Assembly (NCBI GenBank): GCA_026390345.1
Contig: JAPLGD010000055.1
Span: forward strand, 1 to 43,777
Length of the DNA stretch: 43,777 nucleotides
Direction of reading: 5' to 3'
From: Candidatus Bipolaricaulota bacterium
Lineage (GTDB): Bacteria > Bipolaricaulota > Bipolaricaulia > UBA7950 > UBA9294
Shown here: piece by piece, positions 8,628 through 17,616 of the stretch
How the letters are laid out: the number at the start of each line of letters is the position of its first letter
Position numbering within the stretch: position 1 is the stretch's first letter
Notes under the pieces: generated by a model
Database searches by the model: none
What the model saw: the letters and a program-made list of their open reading frames with translations, nothing else
What the model was told of the DNA's origin: nothing
Program-made: the position numbers and the translations under genes

Positions 8628-9014
8628 TTGGAGCGCGTGGAGGTTGTTCGAGCACGTGAAGACGACGAGCGCCGCCGTCCCCGTGCTCGAGGTCGTCGCG
8701 TAGAGGTCGTGGAGCGTGATGTCGCGGCGCGCCATCGCCTCCGCGACCCGGCACAGGAAACCGGGATGGTGCGGCATCTCGACGGTGACGACGTCGCGCT
8801 CCTGGACGGAGAATCCCGCGTCGCGGAGCGCGTCCCGAGCGTATGTCTGCGAGCTCGTGATGAGGTGGATCCAAGCGCGATCCCCCTCAACGCGGACATG
8901 GATGGCCGTGAGGTCGATTCCCATGTCGCAGAGGACGCGGCTCACATCGGCGATCACGCCGACTCGATCCTCGTCCTCGATCATGATTTCCCGCAGCAAT
9001 CGCGCTTCGCTCAT
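8610..9014 (-). CDS. Tandem ACT-domain protein
   Basis: A 134-residue protein made of two ACT domains (about 4-68 and 72-134) and nothing else. The first begins with the typical DRVGVIADVSRVLCDMGIDLTAI ligand-binding loop and helix, though here the segment is split between DEDRVGVIADVS and the following strand; the second reads HHPGFLCRVAEAMARRDITLHDL. ACT-only proteins generally bind amino acids or nucleotides and act as small-molecule sensors or regulatory subunits; the ligand cannot be assigned. ATG at 9014 is chosen over a TTG five codons upstream because AGGAG lies seven bases before the ATG and would be inside the coding region otherwise. It converges on the macroglobulin gene and has no operon partner. 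Confidence 0.85.
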   Translation of the reverse strand: MSEARLLREIMIEDEDRVGVIADVSRVLCDMGIDLTAIHVRVEGDRAWIHLITSSQTYARDALRDAGFSVQERDVVTVEMPHHPGFLCRVAEAMARRDITLHDLYATTSSTGTAALVVFTCSNNLHALQLLRGK

Positions 9015-9228
9015 CGTTCCACTCCTCAAAGGTTCCTCGAGCGGACCGTTCCACGGTACTGAGAGCCGGGAGAGCCCGGACTCCCGCGTGGGCCGCGCGG
9101 ACAGGACATTCGCCAGTCCCCTACGAGCGAGGCCGAACCACGGTCACCGCGGCCGAAGACCAATGTCTCGGGGGCGTTCACTGCGGGTCCCGTAGCAGGA
9201 AACGTCGCTCGGCTACGGTCTTCTCGAC

Positions 9229-12200
9229 ATGGACACGCGCAAAGGGCGTGGATGGGCGCTCGCGGCCGCCGCGGCGGTTGCGGTCTGGGTTTCGTTCGAA
9301 GCCCTGGCCGGCGTTGGCCTGACTCTCCTGTCCGCCGACAAGGAGGCGCGCCCCGGGGAGTTCGTCACGCACGTCTTCTCGATCATGAACACGGGGCCCG
9401 CCTCGGAGACGTACGACGTTTCCGTCGACGTCCCGGCCGGCTGGACAACCCTTGGAGTCGCGCCGTCCCTCACGCTCGGACCCGGGGACGAAGACACGCT
9501 GTTCGTGACGATCACCATTCCGTCCGGCGTCCGCGCAGGCGTCTACGCGGTCGAGATAACGGCCGAGTCAACGACCGATCCCGCCGCGACCGCCTCCGCG
9601 TCCGCGAACGTCGAGATCGGCGTGAGCAACAAGATCGAGATCGTTTCCCCTCCCGAAGGGGAAGGAACCGCGCCCGGGCAAGAGAGGGTCTACGAGTTCA
9701 CACTCGTGAACCGGGGCAACGCTCAGGAGGTCCTTGCCGTGTCGGCGGAGTCGTCGCGCGGACTCTCGATCGAGGTGTCCCCGAGCTCGATCGAGCTTGC
9801 ACCCCAAGAACGGCGGACGTTCGTCGTTCGAATCTCCGTGCCGCTAACCACGTCCGCAGGCCGTGACGTCCTCACGGTCACGGTGACCTCCACGCTCTAC
9901 GCCGACGTCGCCGCCGAGGCCGTCCTGTTCACGTCCGTTCTTCCGCCGACGCCCTCCGCCGTCGGCGGATCCCTGATCGAGCTTCTCGCAGGACGGCTCC
10001 GCATCGGCGTCGATCGCAACGAGACGGACGACACGTGGGACAGCCACCTTTCGTTCTCGGCCTCCGGGCGCGTCCTCGGCGGCTACCTCTCCGCGTCGTT
10101 CAGCGTCGCATCGCCGTTCGGTTCCGACCCGCTCGACGTTACGTCCTACCAGGTTCTCTACCGCCTCGACCCGACGTCGTTCGCGCTCGGCTACGTGTCG
10201 AGAATGCTCACGGACTTCATCGACGTGACGTGCGAAGGCGGGTACGCCGCGGTCGATACCGCGTTCGTCGATCTTGCGCTCGTCGGAGGAATCGACGGCG
10301 ACGACGCGCGGTTCGGCAGCTATGTGACCCTCGGTCCGGAGGCGGCAAACCTCGGGATCGCATACTCCGACGCGCGGAGTCAGACCGCGCAGGAGTCGAT
10401 CTGGAGCGCGACCGCCTTCGCCGAACCACTCCCGGACTGGACCTTGCGAATGGAGGGCGCCGTTGGAACCGACAACGGGCTCCTCGGACACGCCTTCTTC
10501 GTCAACACGACGATGGACACGACCGCCTACTTCTTCACAGCGAGCGCGTTCTGTGTCGACACGTACTTCCCGGGACTTCGCAGCGACTCCGCAGGCGTCG
10601 AGATCGCCCAGCGGTTGCGTCTCAAGGCACTCTCCCTCGGCGTCTCGTTCGCTCACGTGAAGGACAACGTCGTCGGCGATCCAGCCGTCGACACCGGGAT
10701 CGAGGACTCCCTCGGATTCAACCTCTTCGCTCTGCCGATCTCCGGCGGCCCCGAGCTGCGGACGACCCTCGAGTTCGAACGAGACCACGGCGCCGATCCG
10801 GCCATCCAGGACGACGTCAGCCTTCTCGTCGCCTACAGTCTGTCCCAGTCCGGCGGGGTGTTCCCGTATGCCTTCAACGGCCAGATCGTCGACCGGATCG
10901 ACCGCGTGACCGGAAGCCACGTCCGGACGCTGACCCACGGGCAAGGCGTCGGGCTCTCCGTGGATGCGTTCTATGCCTTTCTACGGCTGCAACAGGAGAC
11001 GTACGTCGACGTCGTCACGGGAGCCACGCTGTCGGCGACATCCAACGTCTCCGTCCTTCTGCGTCCCGAGGGAACGCTCCACGAGGCGTCCATCACGTTC
11101 CGCAACGAGCTCGACGACTACGACGTGGACGCATCGCTGTTCCTCCGGGTCTCTCGGGACGTCGACGTCGCGCTTTCCAGCACGATGGGCTGGGATCGCG
11201 ACGGCTTGACGCCCCCGTCGTTCGGGTGGGGCATCTCGGCGCGGGTGAGCTTCGGTGTGCTCGTCCCCTTCCTCGTCACCAAAGGACGCATCGAGGGGCG
11301 TCTGTTCATCGATCGGAACGAGAACGGGACGTACGACGCGGACGACCAGACGGTTGAAGGAGCGGTCCTCGCCGCCGACGGTCGCCAGGCCTCAACGGAC
11401 GCGGACGGAGCCTTCCGCTTCCCGCCTCTCGCTCCCGGTACGTACGACGTAGCCGTCACCGAGCTCCCGGCCGATGCCGCGGCTCGCGACCCCATCCCGG
11501 TCGCACTCTGCGAGGGCCAGCTCGTGAACCTGGCCGTTCCTCTGTCGCCCATCATGGTTCTTCGCGGCTACGTCTACGAGGACGAGGATCAGGACGGAAC
11601 CCGCCAAGATGCGGAGGGCGGACTGGGCGGGATTCGCCTCATCTTGACAGGCTCCGACGGAGTTCCACTTACCGCTTCCTCGAGTGCCCGAGGCGAGTTC
11701 GCGTTCTACGACCTTGTGCCCGGAGCGTACGTCCTCTCCGTGGATTCGCGATCCCTCCCGGCGCGGTTTGCGTTCACGACCGCGGAGACACTGCAGGTCG
11801 ACGTGACGGCGCTCGGCGCGCCATCCATCGCAATCGGTGGCTACATCCGACCGCGAGAAGTGCTCGTCACCTACCAGCCACCAACCGCCGACTTCGCCTA
11901 CGTCCCGGCCGCTCCCGCGGTCGGCGACGCGATCACGTTCGATGCGTCCGACTCGTTCGACTTCGACGGAACGATCGTCGACTACAGCTGGGACTTCAAC
12001 GGAGATGGAGCGGCCGATGCAACTGGAGTCTCCGTCGTCCACACGTTCGAGGCCGCCGGTCGGAGGTCGGTCACTCTCACCGTGACCGACGACGCCGGCA
12101 ATGTGGACAAGAAGACCGTTGCCCTCGATGTCCGGGAGTCTCCGGAAGCCGTCACCCCGGTCGCGGGGAGCTACAAGCCGCCCATCGCCGACTTCGAGTA

Positions 12201-12738
12201 CTCGCCCGCGGCACCGACGCCGGGCACCGTCGTCGCGTTCGATGGATCCGCGTCGGTGGACTTCGACGGACAGATCGTGGGCTATGCCTGGGACTTCGAC
12301 GGAAACGGAGAAAGCGATGCATCCGGCCCCTCCGTCCTGCACGTGTTCCCGAGTGCCGGCTCGTACGCCGTGAGCCTGACCGTCACGGATGATGGCGGAA
12401 ACCGCGACACAGCCACCTACGTCCTCGAGATCGCGAGCCCCGCGGCCGAAGCGCCATCGCCGCCAACCTCCGCGCAGCCGCCGATCGCCGACATCCAATA
12501 CATGCCTCTCTCTCCCAAGGCTGGCGAGACGGTCATGTTCAGCGGAGAGCCGTCGATCGATCTCGACGGGACGATCGTCGGCTACGCCTGGGACCTCGAC
12601 GGAAACGGCACGACGGACGCCACCGACCCCATCGTCGTCTTCGTCTTCCCGGCGGCGGGCACCTTCGAGGTCCGGCTCACCGTGACCGACGCTGGCGGCA
12701 ACACCGACTCGCTCGTGATCGAGATCGACGTGCAGTAG
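9229..12738 (+). CDS. Secreted NEW3 / beta-rich / SdrD-like / PKD multidomain protein
   Basis: Unrecognised 1169-residue exported protein with a readable domain order. Residues 1-27 are a signal peptide. Residues 28-130 and 135-235 resemble NEW3/CARDB-type Ig domains (PGEFVTHVFSIMNTG, GQERVYEFTLVNRGN). Residues 245-680 alternate polar and aromatic/aliphatic positions in many short strands, as in an outer-membrane beta-barrel. Two SdrD/CNA-B-like domains follow (683-770 and 775-860), each with a Ca-loop-like acidic stretch (DRNENGTYDADDQ, DEDQDGTRQDAEGG). Three PKD domains close the protein (from 884, 982 and 1082), each with a WDF/WDL-D-G-N/D-G core. It could be a surface-displayed or usher-like protein; function unknown. 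The ATG at 9229 has no strong ribosome site. The gene stands alone and converges on tyrS. Confidence 0.85.
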   Translation: MDTRKGRGWALAAAAAVAVWVSFEALAGVGLTLLSADKEARPGEFVTHVFSIMNTGPASETYDVSVDVPAGWTTLGVAPSLTLGPGDEDTLFVTITIPSGVRAGVYAVEITAESTTDPAATASASANVEIGVSNKIEIVSPPEGEGTAPGQERVYEFTLVNRGNAQEVLAVSAESSRGLSIEVSPSSIELAPQERRTFVVRISVPLTTSAGRDVLTVTVTSTLYADVAAEAVLFTSVLPPTPSAVGGSLIELLAGRLRIGVDRNETDDTWDSHLSFSASGRVLGGYLSASFSVASPFGSDPLDVTSYQVLYRLDPTSFALGYVSRMLTDFIDVTCEGGYAAVDTAFVDLALVGGIDGDDARFGSYVTLGPEAANLGIAYSDARSQTAQESIWSATAFAEPLPDWTLRMEGAVGTDNGLLGHAFFVNTTMDTTAYFFTASAFCVDTYFPGLRSDSAGVEIAQRLRLKALSLGVSFAHVKDNVVGDPAVDTGIEDSLGFNLFALPISGGPELRTTLEFERDHGADPAIQDDVSLLVAYSLSQSGGVFPYAFNGQIVDRIDRVTGSHVRTLTHGQGVGLSVDAFYAFLRLQQETYVDVVTGATLSATSNVSVLLRPEGTLHEASITFRNELDDYDVDASLFLRVSRDVDVALSSTMGWDRDGLTPPSFGWGISARVSFGVLVPFLVTKGRIEGRLFIDRNENGTYDADDQTVEGAVLAADGRQASTDADGAFRFPPLAPGTYDVAVTELPADAAARDPIPVALCEGQLVNLAVPLSPIMVLRGYVYEDEDQDGTRQDAEGGLGGIRLILTGSDGVPLTASSSARGEFAFYDLVPGAYVLSVDSRSLPARFAFTTAETLQVDVTALGAPSIAIGGYIRPREVLVTYQPPTADFAYVPAAPAVGDAITFDASDSFDFDGTIVDYSWDFNGDGAADATGVSVVHTFEAAGRRSVTLTVTDDAGNVDKKTVALDVRESPEAVTPVAGSYKPPIADFEYSPAAPTPGTVVAFDGSASVDFDGQIVGYAWDFDGNGESDASGPSVLHVFPSAGSYAVSLTVTDDGGNRDTATYVLEIASPAAEAPSPPTSAQPPIADIQYMPLSPKAGETVMFSGEPSIDLDGTIVGYAWDLDGNGTTDATDPIVVFVFPAAGTFEVRLTVTDAGGNTDSLVIEIDVQ
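11878..12735 (+). repeat. Three tandem PKD-encoding repeats
   Basis: Three consecutive units of about 300 bases (starting near 11878, 12175 and 12475) encode related PKD domains. Shared segments at DNA level include GCCTGGGACTTCGACGGAA and close variants, pointing to internal duplication. Confidence 0.8.
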
Positions 12739-12740
12739 AA

Positions 12741-12777
12741 CCGAAGCCTTGGCCGCCCGCATCGCCCGACGCTTCGG
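12741..12777. terminator. Possible hairpin between convergent genes
   Basis: CCGAAGC (12741-12747) and GCTTCGG (12771-12777) form a 7-bp stem with a long loop in the 60-bp gap between the PKD protein and tyrS. Weak as a terminator: no T-run. Confidence 0.35.
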
Positions 12778-12798
12778 GTAAGAGACAGCGGCGCCAGA

Positions 12799-14004
12799 CT
12801 ACACGAGCTCGACGAACGCTCGCTTCCCGACCTGCACGAGGACCGGAGGGTGAAACGGGACATCGACATCGGAGGACTCGATCCGCTCCTCGTTGACGCG
12901 GACCCCGCCCTGCTCGATGACGCGCTTTGCCTCGCCGCGGCTTTTCACGAGCCCCGAGGCCAGAAGCAGATCGATGACCCAGATCGCTCCGTCGCCCTTC
13001 AGCTTCGATCGGTCGAGAGTCTTCTGCGGCACGTCGGCCGGACGCTCGTGGAGCACGTGGATCCGGTCGAACTCGGCCTCGGCCGCCGAGGCCTCCGCGG
13101 CGCTGTGGAACTTGGTGACGAGGGTTCTCGCCAGCCGCCGCTTCGCGTCGCGCGGGCTGTCGTGGATCTCCTTCTTCAGCGATTCCACATCGACGTCGGT
13201 CAGAACGTCGAAGTACGATTCGATGAGTGTGTCGGGGATCGACAGGAGCTTCCCGTACATCTCCTTAGGCGATTCACCGATCCCGACGTAGTTGCCTGTC
13301 GACTGGCTCATTGCGCGCTCGCCGTCAAGGCCGACGAGGAGCGGGACGGTCAGCGCAACCTGCGGTTCTTGACCGTACTCGCGTTGGATGTCCCGCCCGA
13401 CGAGAAGGTTGAACAACTGGTCCGCTCCGCCGAGCTCGACGTCCGCGCGGATGGCGACGGAGTCGTAGGCCTGCGCAAGCGGGTAGAGGAACTCGAGGAC
13501 GCTGATCGAGCGGTTCTCGGCGTAGCGCTTCGCGAAGTCGTCGCGCTCCAGCATGCGCGCGACGGTGTACTTCGCCGTGAGCTGGATGACGTCGGCGAAC
13601 GTCATCGCTCCGAGCCAGGTTGAGTTGTAGACGACCTCCGTCCGCACCGGGTCGAGAATCTTGAACGCCTGGTCCTTGTACGTCGCCATGTTCCGCTCGA
13701 TCTCGGCCTCCGACATGAGGGCGCGCGTCGACGCTCGCCCCGACGGATCCCCAATCCGGCGGGTGAAGTCCCCGACGACGAGAACCCCCGTGTGTCCAAG
13801 GTCTTGGAACTGCCGCATCTTCCGCAGCGGCACGGAGTGCCCGAAGGTCAGGTGCGGCGCCGAGGGGTCGATACCAAGCTTGACCCGCAGCGGCTTGCCC
13901 GTCTCCTTCGACCGGCGGAGCTTGGCGACGAGTTCCTCACGCGGGACGAGATCCTGAACTCCCCGTCCTAGCTTCTCTTCCACGAGCCGTTCGATCGCGT
14001 CCAT
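12799..14004 (-). CDS. tyrS: Tyrosyl-tRNA synthetase
   Basis: Class Ic synthetase charging tRNA-Tyr. At 401 residues it matches the shorter TyrS/TyrZ group. The ATP site near residues 45-58 reads GIDPSAPHLTFGHSVPL, so the HIGH motif appears as TFGH. The tyrosine pocket YPLAQAYDS and the segment VELGGADQLFNLLVGRDI follow. A C-terminal S4 RNA-binding domain covers about 335-400 (LLLASGLVKSRGEAKRVIEQGGVRVN). The KMSKS loop is degenerate: MSQST after an alanine, giving AMSQS, so both lysines are replaced although the flanking TGNYVGIGESPKEMY is normal. The ATG at 14004 lies 12 bases after the gyrA stop, so the two genes are co-transcribed. Confidence 0.94.
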   Translation of the reverse strand: MDAIERLVEEKLGRGVQDLVPREELVAKLRRSKETGKPLRVKLGIDPSAPHLTFGHSVPLRKMRQFQDLGHTGVLVVGDFTRRIGDPSGRASTRALMSEAEIERNMATYKDQAFKILDPVRTEVVYNSTWLGAMTFADVIQLTAKYTVARMLERDDFAKRYAENRSISVLEFLYPLAQAYDSVAIRADVELGGADQLFNLLVGRDIQREYGQEPQVALTVPLLVGLDGERAMSQSTGNYVGIGESPKEMYGKLLSIPDTLIESYFDVLTDVDVESLKKEIHDSPRDAKRRLARTLVTKFHSAAEASAAEAEFDRIHVLHERPADVPQKTLDRSKLKGDGAIWVIDLLLASGLVKSRGEAKRVIEQGGVRVNEERIESSDVDVPFHPPVLVQVGKRAFVELV

Positions 14005-14016
14005 GATCCTTGTCCC

Positions 14017-16467
14017 TCACGTTCGGACGACGGCGACGATCCGGTCGTCCTCCTCCAGTTGGATGAGTCGAACGCCACGAGCGTAGCGTCGATACACGTT
14101 GATGTCCCCGGCGACGATCCGAATGACCTTCTGTTCCGTCGTGATGATGATCTCGTCCTGGTCGGAGACAATGACGACGGAGACAAGTTCCCCACACTCC
14201 GGATCGAGCTTGATCCCCTGCACGCCCTTGCCCCCGCGCCCCTGAACCGGGAAGTCATCGAGAGCGACGCGTTTCCCGTAGCCGCGAGTCGTCACCATGA
14301 GGAGCTTCTTGTCCATCGTGATCTCGCGCCCGAGGCACGCCATGCCGACGACGTGGTCCGCTTCCTCGAGGCGGATCCCGATCACGCCTCGCGACGGCCG
14401 CTTCGTCAGCCGCACTTCCTCCTCGCGGAAGCGGATCGTCTGGCCGCCACGCGATGCGAGAATGACGTCGCCTCCCCCGTCCCCGACCGCCACATCAACC
14501 AGGCGGTCGTCGTCGTCGGCGTTCAGGGCGATGATCCCGCTGGCATTGACGTTCGAGTAGTCGCCGAGCCGGTTCTTGTTGACGATCCCGTTCGCGGTCG
14601 CCATCAAGCACAGCTCATCCTCGACCTCCGCGAAGCTTCGCACCGGGAGGATGGACCGAACGAGCTCGTCCTGCTCGAGCGGGACGAAGCTTCGCACGTT
14701 CTTCCCCGCCGCGTCGCGTCCCAGCGACGGCAGCTTGTAGCCCTGCGTGCGGTACACCTTCCGTCGGTCACTGAAGAAGAGGAGTTCGTTCCGCGCGTTG
14801 GCGAGGCACGTCACGTCCACGTAGTCGTCGTCTTTCGTCCGCTGGCCGATGACTCCCTTGCCGCCCCGTCCCTGGCTGCGGAACTCCTGGGCTCGCGGCG
14901 CGTTCACGTATCCACGCCGGGTCACGGTGACCATCAGGTCGTAGTCGGGGATCAGCTCGTTGAAGTCGACCGACCCGTCCTCGTTGGCGAGCGTCGTGCG
15001 GCGCGCGTCCGGGAACGCCTCCGAGATTTCTCGCAGCTCACGCTTGATCGTCTCGTCGAGCGTCACCTCGCTTCCGAGGATCTCCTCGTACTTGGCGATC
15101 GCCCGCTTCTTCTCCTCGTACTCCACGTCGATCTTCTCGCTTTCCAGAATCCGCAGCTGGGACAGGCGCATCTTGAGGATCGCGTCGATCTGCTCGTCGG
15201 TGAGCGCCAGCTCCTTCTGCAAGAGACGAGTTTCCGTCTCCGTGTCGCGCGCCGTGCGGATGATCTCGATCACGCGATCGATGTTGGCAAGGGCGATCCG
15301 ATACCCCTCGAGGATGTGCGCCCGCTCCTTCGCGACGGCAAGGCGGTGCTCCGTCCGCCGCCGCACAACCTCACGACGGAAGTCGATGAACGAGTTCAGG
15401 ATCTCCTTCAGAGACAGGGTCCGCGGGTTTCCGTCGATGATCACGAGAAAGATCGCCGAGAACGTCCGCTCGAGCGGCGTGAACTTGTAAAGCTGGTTCA
15501 GAACGACGTTCGGGTTCGCCGTCTTCTTCAGCTCGACGACGATGCGCAACCCGTCGCGATCCGATTCGTCGCGCAGGTCGGACACCCCGTCGATCTCGCC
15601 GTTCTGCACCTTGGCGGCGATCGTCTCCACGAGCGTCGACTTCCTCACCTGGAAGGGGATCTCGGTGATGACGATCTGGTTGTCCTCGATCGCGGCCTTG
15701 CCGCGAACCGTCATCTTCCCCAGACCGGTGCGGTACATCTCCTCGATGCCGGCTCGCCCCATGATCACGCCACCGGTTGGGAAGTCCGGCCCTGGGATGT
15801 ACGTCATGAGGTCCTTGGCCGAAAGGAACGGGTCGTCCATCAACGCGATGACCCCGTCGATGAGCTCTCCGAGGTGGTGCGGCGGGATCTGGGTCGTCAT
15901 GCCGACCGAAATGCCCCACGACCCGTTCATCAAGAGGCTCGGGACCCGCGCCGGAAGAACGACGGGCTCGTCGAGGGACTCGTCGAAGTTCGGTGTCCAG
16001 TCGACCGTCTTCTCGCCCAGCTCTTCCAGGAACTCCATGGCGATGCGCGACAACCTTGCCTCGGTGTAGCGATTTGCGGCCGGAGGGTCGCCGTCGATCG
16101 AACCGAAGTTGCCCTGTCCGTCGACGAGCGGGTAACGAAACGAGAACTCCTGGGCCATGTTCACCATGGTGTCGTAGATCGCGAGATCCCCGTGCGGGTG
16201 GAACTTCCCCATCACGTCGCCGACCACACGCGCGGACTTCCTGTGCGGCTTCCCCGGAACGACTCCCAGTTCCCGCATCCCGTAGAGGATCCGGCGCTGG
16301 ACCGGCTTCAGGCCGTCACGGATGTCGGGGATCGCGCGCCCGCGGATGACGCTCATCGCGTAGTTGATGTACGACTGCTGCATCTCCTCTTCGATGAACA
16401 CGCGCTCGAGCCGATCCGTATCGCCCCCGCTCTCTTCCCGAGATTGCTCTTCGGGCGCGCCCTTCAT
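14017..16467 (-). CDS. gyrA: DNA gyrase subunit A
   Basis: Breakage-rejoining subunit of the type II topoisomerase that introduces negative supercoils. 816 residues. The N-terminal signature [28 protein letters not shown] is followed by the catalytic tyrosine in [11 protein letters not shown]. The C-terminal beta-pinwheel holds a GyrA-box-like QGRGGKG, needed for DNA wrapping and favouring gyrase over ParC; a second copy of the same motif lies near the end. In the quinolone pocket the helix reads [14 protein letters not shown]: a CTC leucine (16183-16185) replaces the serine at E. coli position 83, while the aspartate at position 87 is kept. Start: the ATG at 16467 has GGAGGAGG seven bases upstream; a TTG eight codons earlier has none. 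The gene follows the transporter cluster after 87 bp. Confidence 0.97.
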   Translation of the reverse strand: MKGAPEEQSREESGGDTDRLERVFIEEEMQQSYINYAMSVIRGRAIPDIRDGLKPVQRRILYGMRELGVVPGKPHRKSARVVGDVMGKFHPHGDLAIYDTMVNMAQEFSFRYPLVDGQGNFGSIDGDPPAANRYTEARLSRIAMEFLEELGEKTVDWTPNFDESLDEPVVLPARVPSLLMNGSWGISVGMTTQIPPHHLGELIDGVIALMDDPFLSAKDLMTYIPGPDFPTGGVIMGRAGIEEMYRTGLGKMTVRGKAAIEDNQIVITEIPFQVRKSTLVETIAAKVQNGEIDGVSDLRDESDRDGLRIVVELKKTANPNVVLNQLYKFTPLERTFSAIFLVIIDGNPRTLSLKEILNSFIDFRREVVRRRTEHRLAVAKERAHILEGYRIALANIDRVIEIIRTARDTETETRLLQKELALTDEQIDAILKMRLSQLRILESEKIDVEYEEKKRAIAKYEEILGSEVTLDETIKRELREISEAFPDARRTTLANEDGSVDFNELIPDYDLMVTVTRRGYVNAPRAQEFRSQGRGGKGVIGQRTKDDDYVDVTCLANARNELLFFSDRRKVYRTQGYKLPSLGRDAAGKNVRSFVPLEQDELVRSILPVRSFAEVEDELCLMATANGIVNKNRLGDYSNVNASGIIALNADDDDRLVDVAVGDGGGDVILASRGGQTIRFREEEVRLTKRPSRGVIGIRLEEADHVVGMACLGREITMDKKLLMVTTRGYGKRVALDDFPVQGRGGKGVQGIKLDPECGELVSVVIVSDQDEIIITTEQKVIRIVAGDINVYRRYARGVRLIQLEEDDRIVAVVRT

Positions 16468-16496
16468 GGCCAATCCCTCCTCCAACACCAAACACA

Positions 16497-16524
16497 GACC
16501 CTGGAGAGAGATCCCCCCAGGGTC
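16497..16524 (-). terminator. Terminator of the opp-type operon
   Basis: Read on the minus strand, a 12-bp stem closes over the loop ATCT, using two G-U pairs that would be A-C mismatches on the other strand. The stem starts GACCCTGG and ends CCAGGGTC. TGTGTTTGG follows. It sits between the oppF stop and the gyrA ribosome site, so gyrA needs read-through or its own start site. Confidence 0.6.
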
Positions 16525-16554
16525 CCTGAGCTTCTTCTCCCCTCGCCGCCGGCT

Positions 16555-17616
16555 CTACGCCGTCCGTCTCAAACCCAGGGACGCTTCCGACGTCCGCGCC
16601 GCGTTGCCGAGCCGCTCGATCTCCTTGTAGCGTCGGCACGCCACCCTGTGGCCGCCGCCGATGTCGTCGAGTGTGGGCTCCTCCTCCTGCCAGCACTCCG
16701 CAACACTGTATAGACACCGCGGGTGGAAGCGACACCCCGTCGGGATGTTCGTCGCCGCGGGGATCTCTCCCTTGATCGGAACGTCCTTGATCTGGTTGAC
16801 CTTCCCGGAGACAGGCTCGCACACCGCCCCAATCAAGGCCATCGTGTACGGATGAAGGGCCTTGTCGATGATCGTGCCGGCCGGGCCCATCTCGATGATC
16901 TTCCCGAGGTACATGACCGCAAGCCGGTCTGTGAAGTACCGGGCCGTCGACAGGTCGTGGGTGATGTAGATGTACGTCAGACCCATCTCCCGCTGAAGCT
17001 GCTTCATCATCGACAGGATCTCGGCCCGCGTCGACAAGTCGATCATCGACACCGGCTCATCCGCAACGATGAGGCTCGGGTTCAGCATCAGCGTCCTCGC
17101 CGTGGCGGCGCGCTGGCGCTGGCCGCCGCTCAGCATGTGCGGATGGCGCACGAGGAACTCGTCCGGCGGCGAGAGCTTCACTTCTTCGAGGATCTCGCGG
17201 ACCCACACGTCGCGCTCGGCTCTGTCTTTGCCGACGTTGTGAATCTCGAGCGGTTCCATCAGCACTTCCTCGATGGTGAACCGCGGATTCATCGACGCGT
17301 AGGGATCCTGGAAGATCATCTGCACGTGCCGCCGGTGCTGCGCGAGCGCAGCACCCTTGATGTGCGTCACATCCTCGCCCTGCAGCTTCAGCGTCCCGTC
17401 CGTGATGTCGAGAAGCTTCATGACCAGCTTCCCGGTCGTCGTCTTCCCGCAACCGGATTCTCCCACGAGACCGAAGATCTCACCCTTCTCCACGGAGAAG
17501 GAGACCCCGTCCACGGCGCGGACCCACGTCCGCTCGTGCCGCACGACCTGCGTGAGGCTTCGCTTGACCGGGAACCACTTCGTAAGGTTCTCCGCCACGA
17601 GGATCGGCTCACTCAT
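16555..17616 (-). CDS. oppF: Peptide ABC transporter ATP-binding protein (OppF type)
   Basis: One of two ATPases powering a peptide-type importer on the inner membrane face. 353 residues. Walker A GESGCGKTTTGK, Q-loop FQDPYASMNP, signature LSGGQRQRAATART, Walker B LIVADEPVSMID and switch histidine THDLS are all intact. The C-terminal oligopeptide-transporter extension has GCRFHPRCLYSVAECW...VACRR, the cysteine pattern linked to an iron-sulphur site in DppD/DppF proteins. The ATG at 17616 is preceded by GGAGGTG and overlaps the end of oppD by eight bases; the TTG 19 codons upstream has no site. It is the last gene of the operon. Because the neighbouring dpp-like set has no ATPase, this protein may serve both. 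Confidence 0.93.
   Translation of the reverse strand: MSEPILVAENLTKWFPVKRSLTQVVRHERTWVRAVDGVSFSVEKGEIFGLVGESGCGKTTTGKLVMKLLDITDGTLKLQGEDVTHIKGAALAQHRRHVQMIFQDPYASMNPRFTIEEVLMEPLEIHNVGKDRAERDVWVREILEEVKLSPPDEFLVRHPHMLSGGQRQRAATARTLMLNPSLIVADEPVSMIDLSTRAEILSMMKQLQREMGLTYIYITHDLSTARYFTDRLAVMYLGKIIEMGPAGTIIDKALHPYTMALIGAVCEPVSGKVNQIKDVPIKGEIPAATNIPTGCRFHPRCLYSVAECWQEEEPTLDDIGGGHRVACRRYKEIERLGNAARTSEASLGLRRTA

Noticed and set aside
16465-16491. Upstream TTG start for gyrA
   Set aside because: It has no ribosome site, and the strong GGAGGAGG site would lie inside the coding sequence; ATG 16467 fits.
14059-16713. 884-codon open frame antisense to gyrA
   Set aside because: A by-product of GC-rich codon use; no protein family recognisable, whereas the opposite strand encodes complete GyrA.
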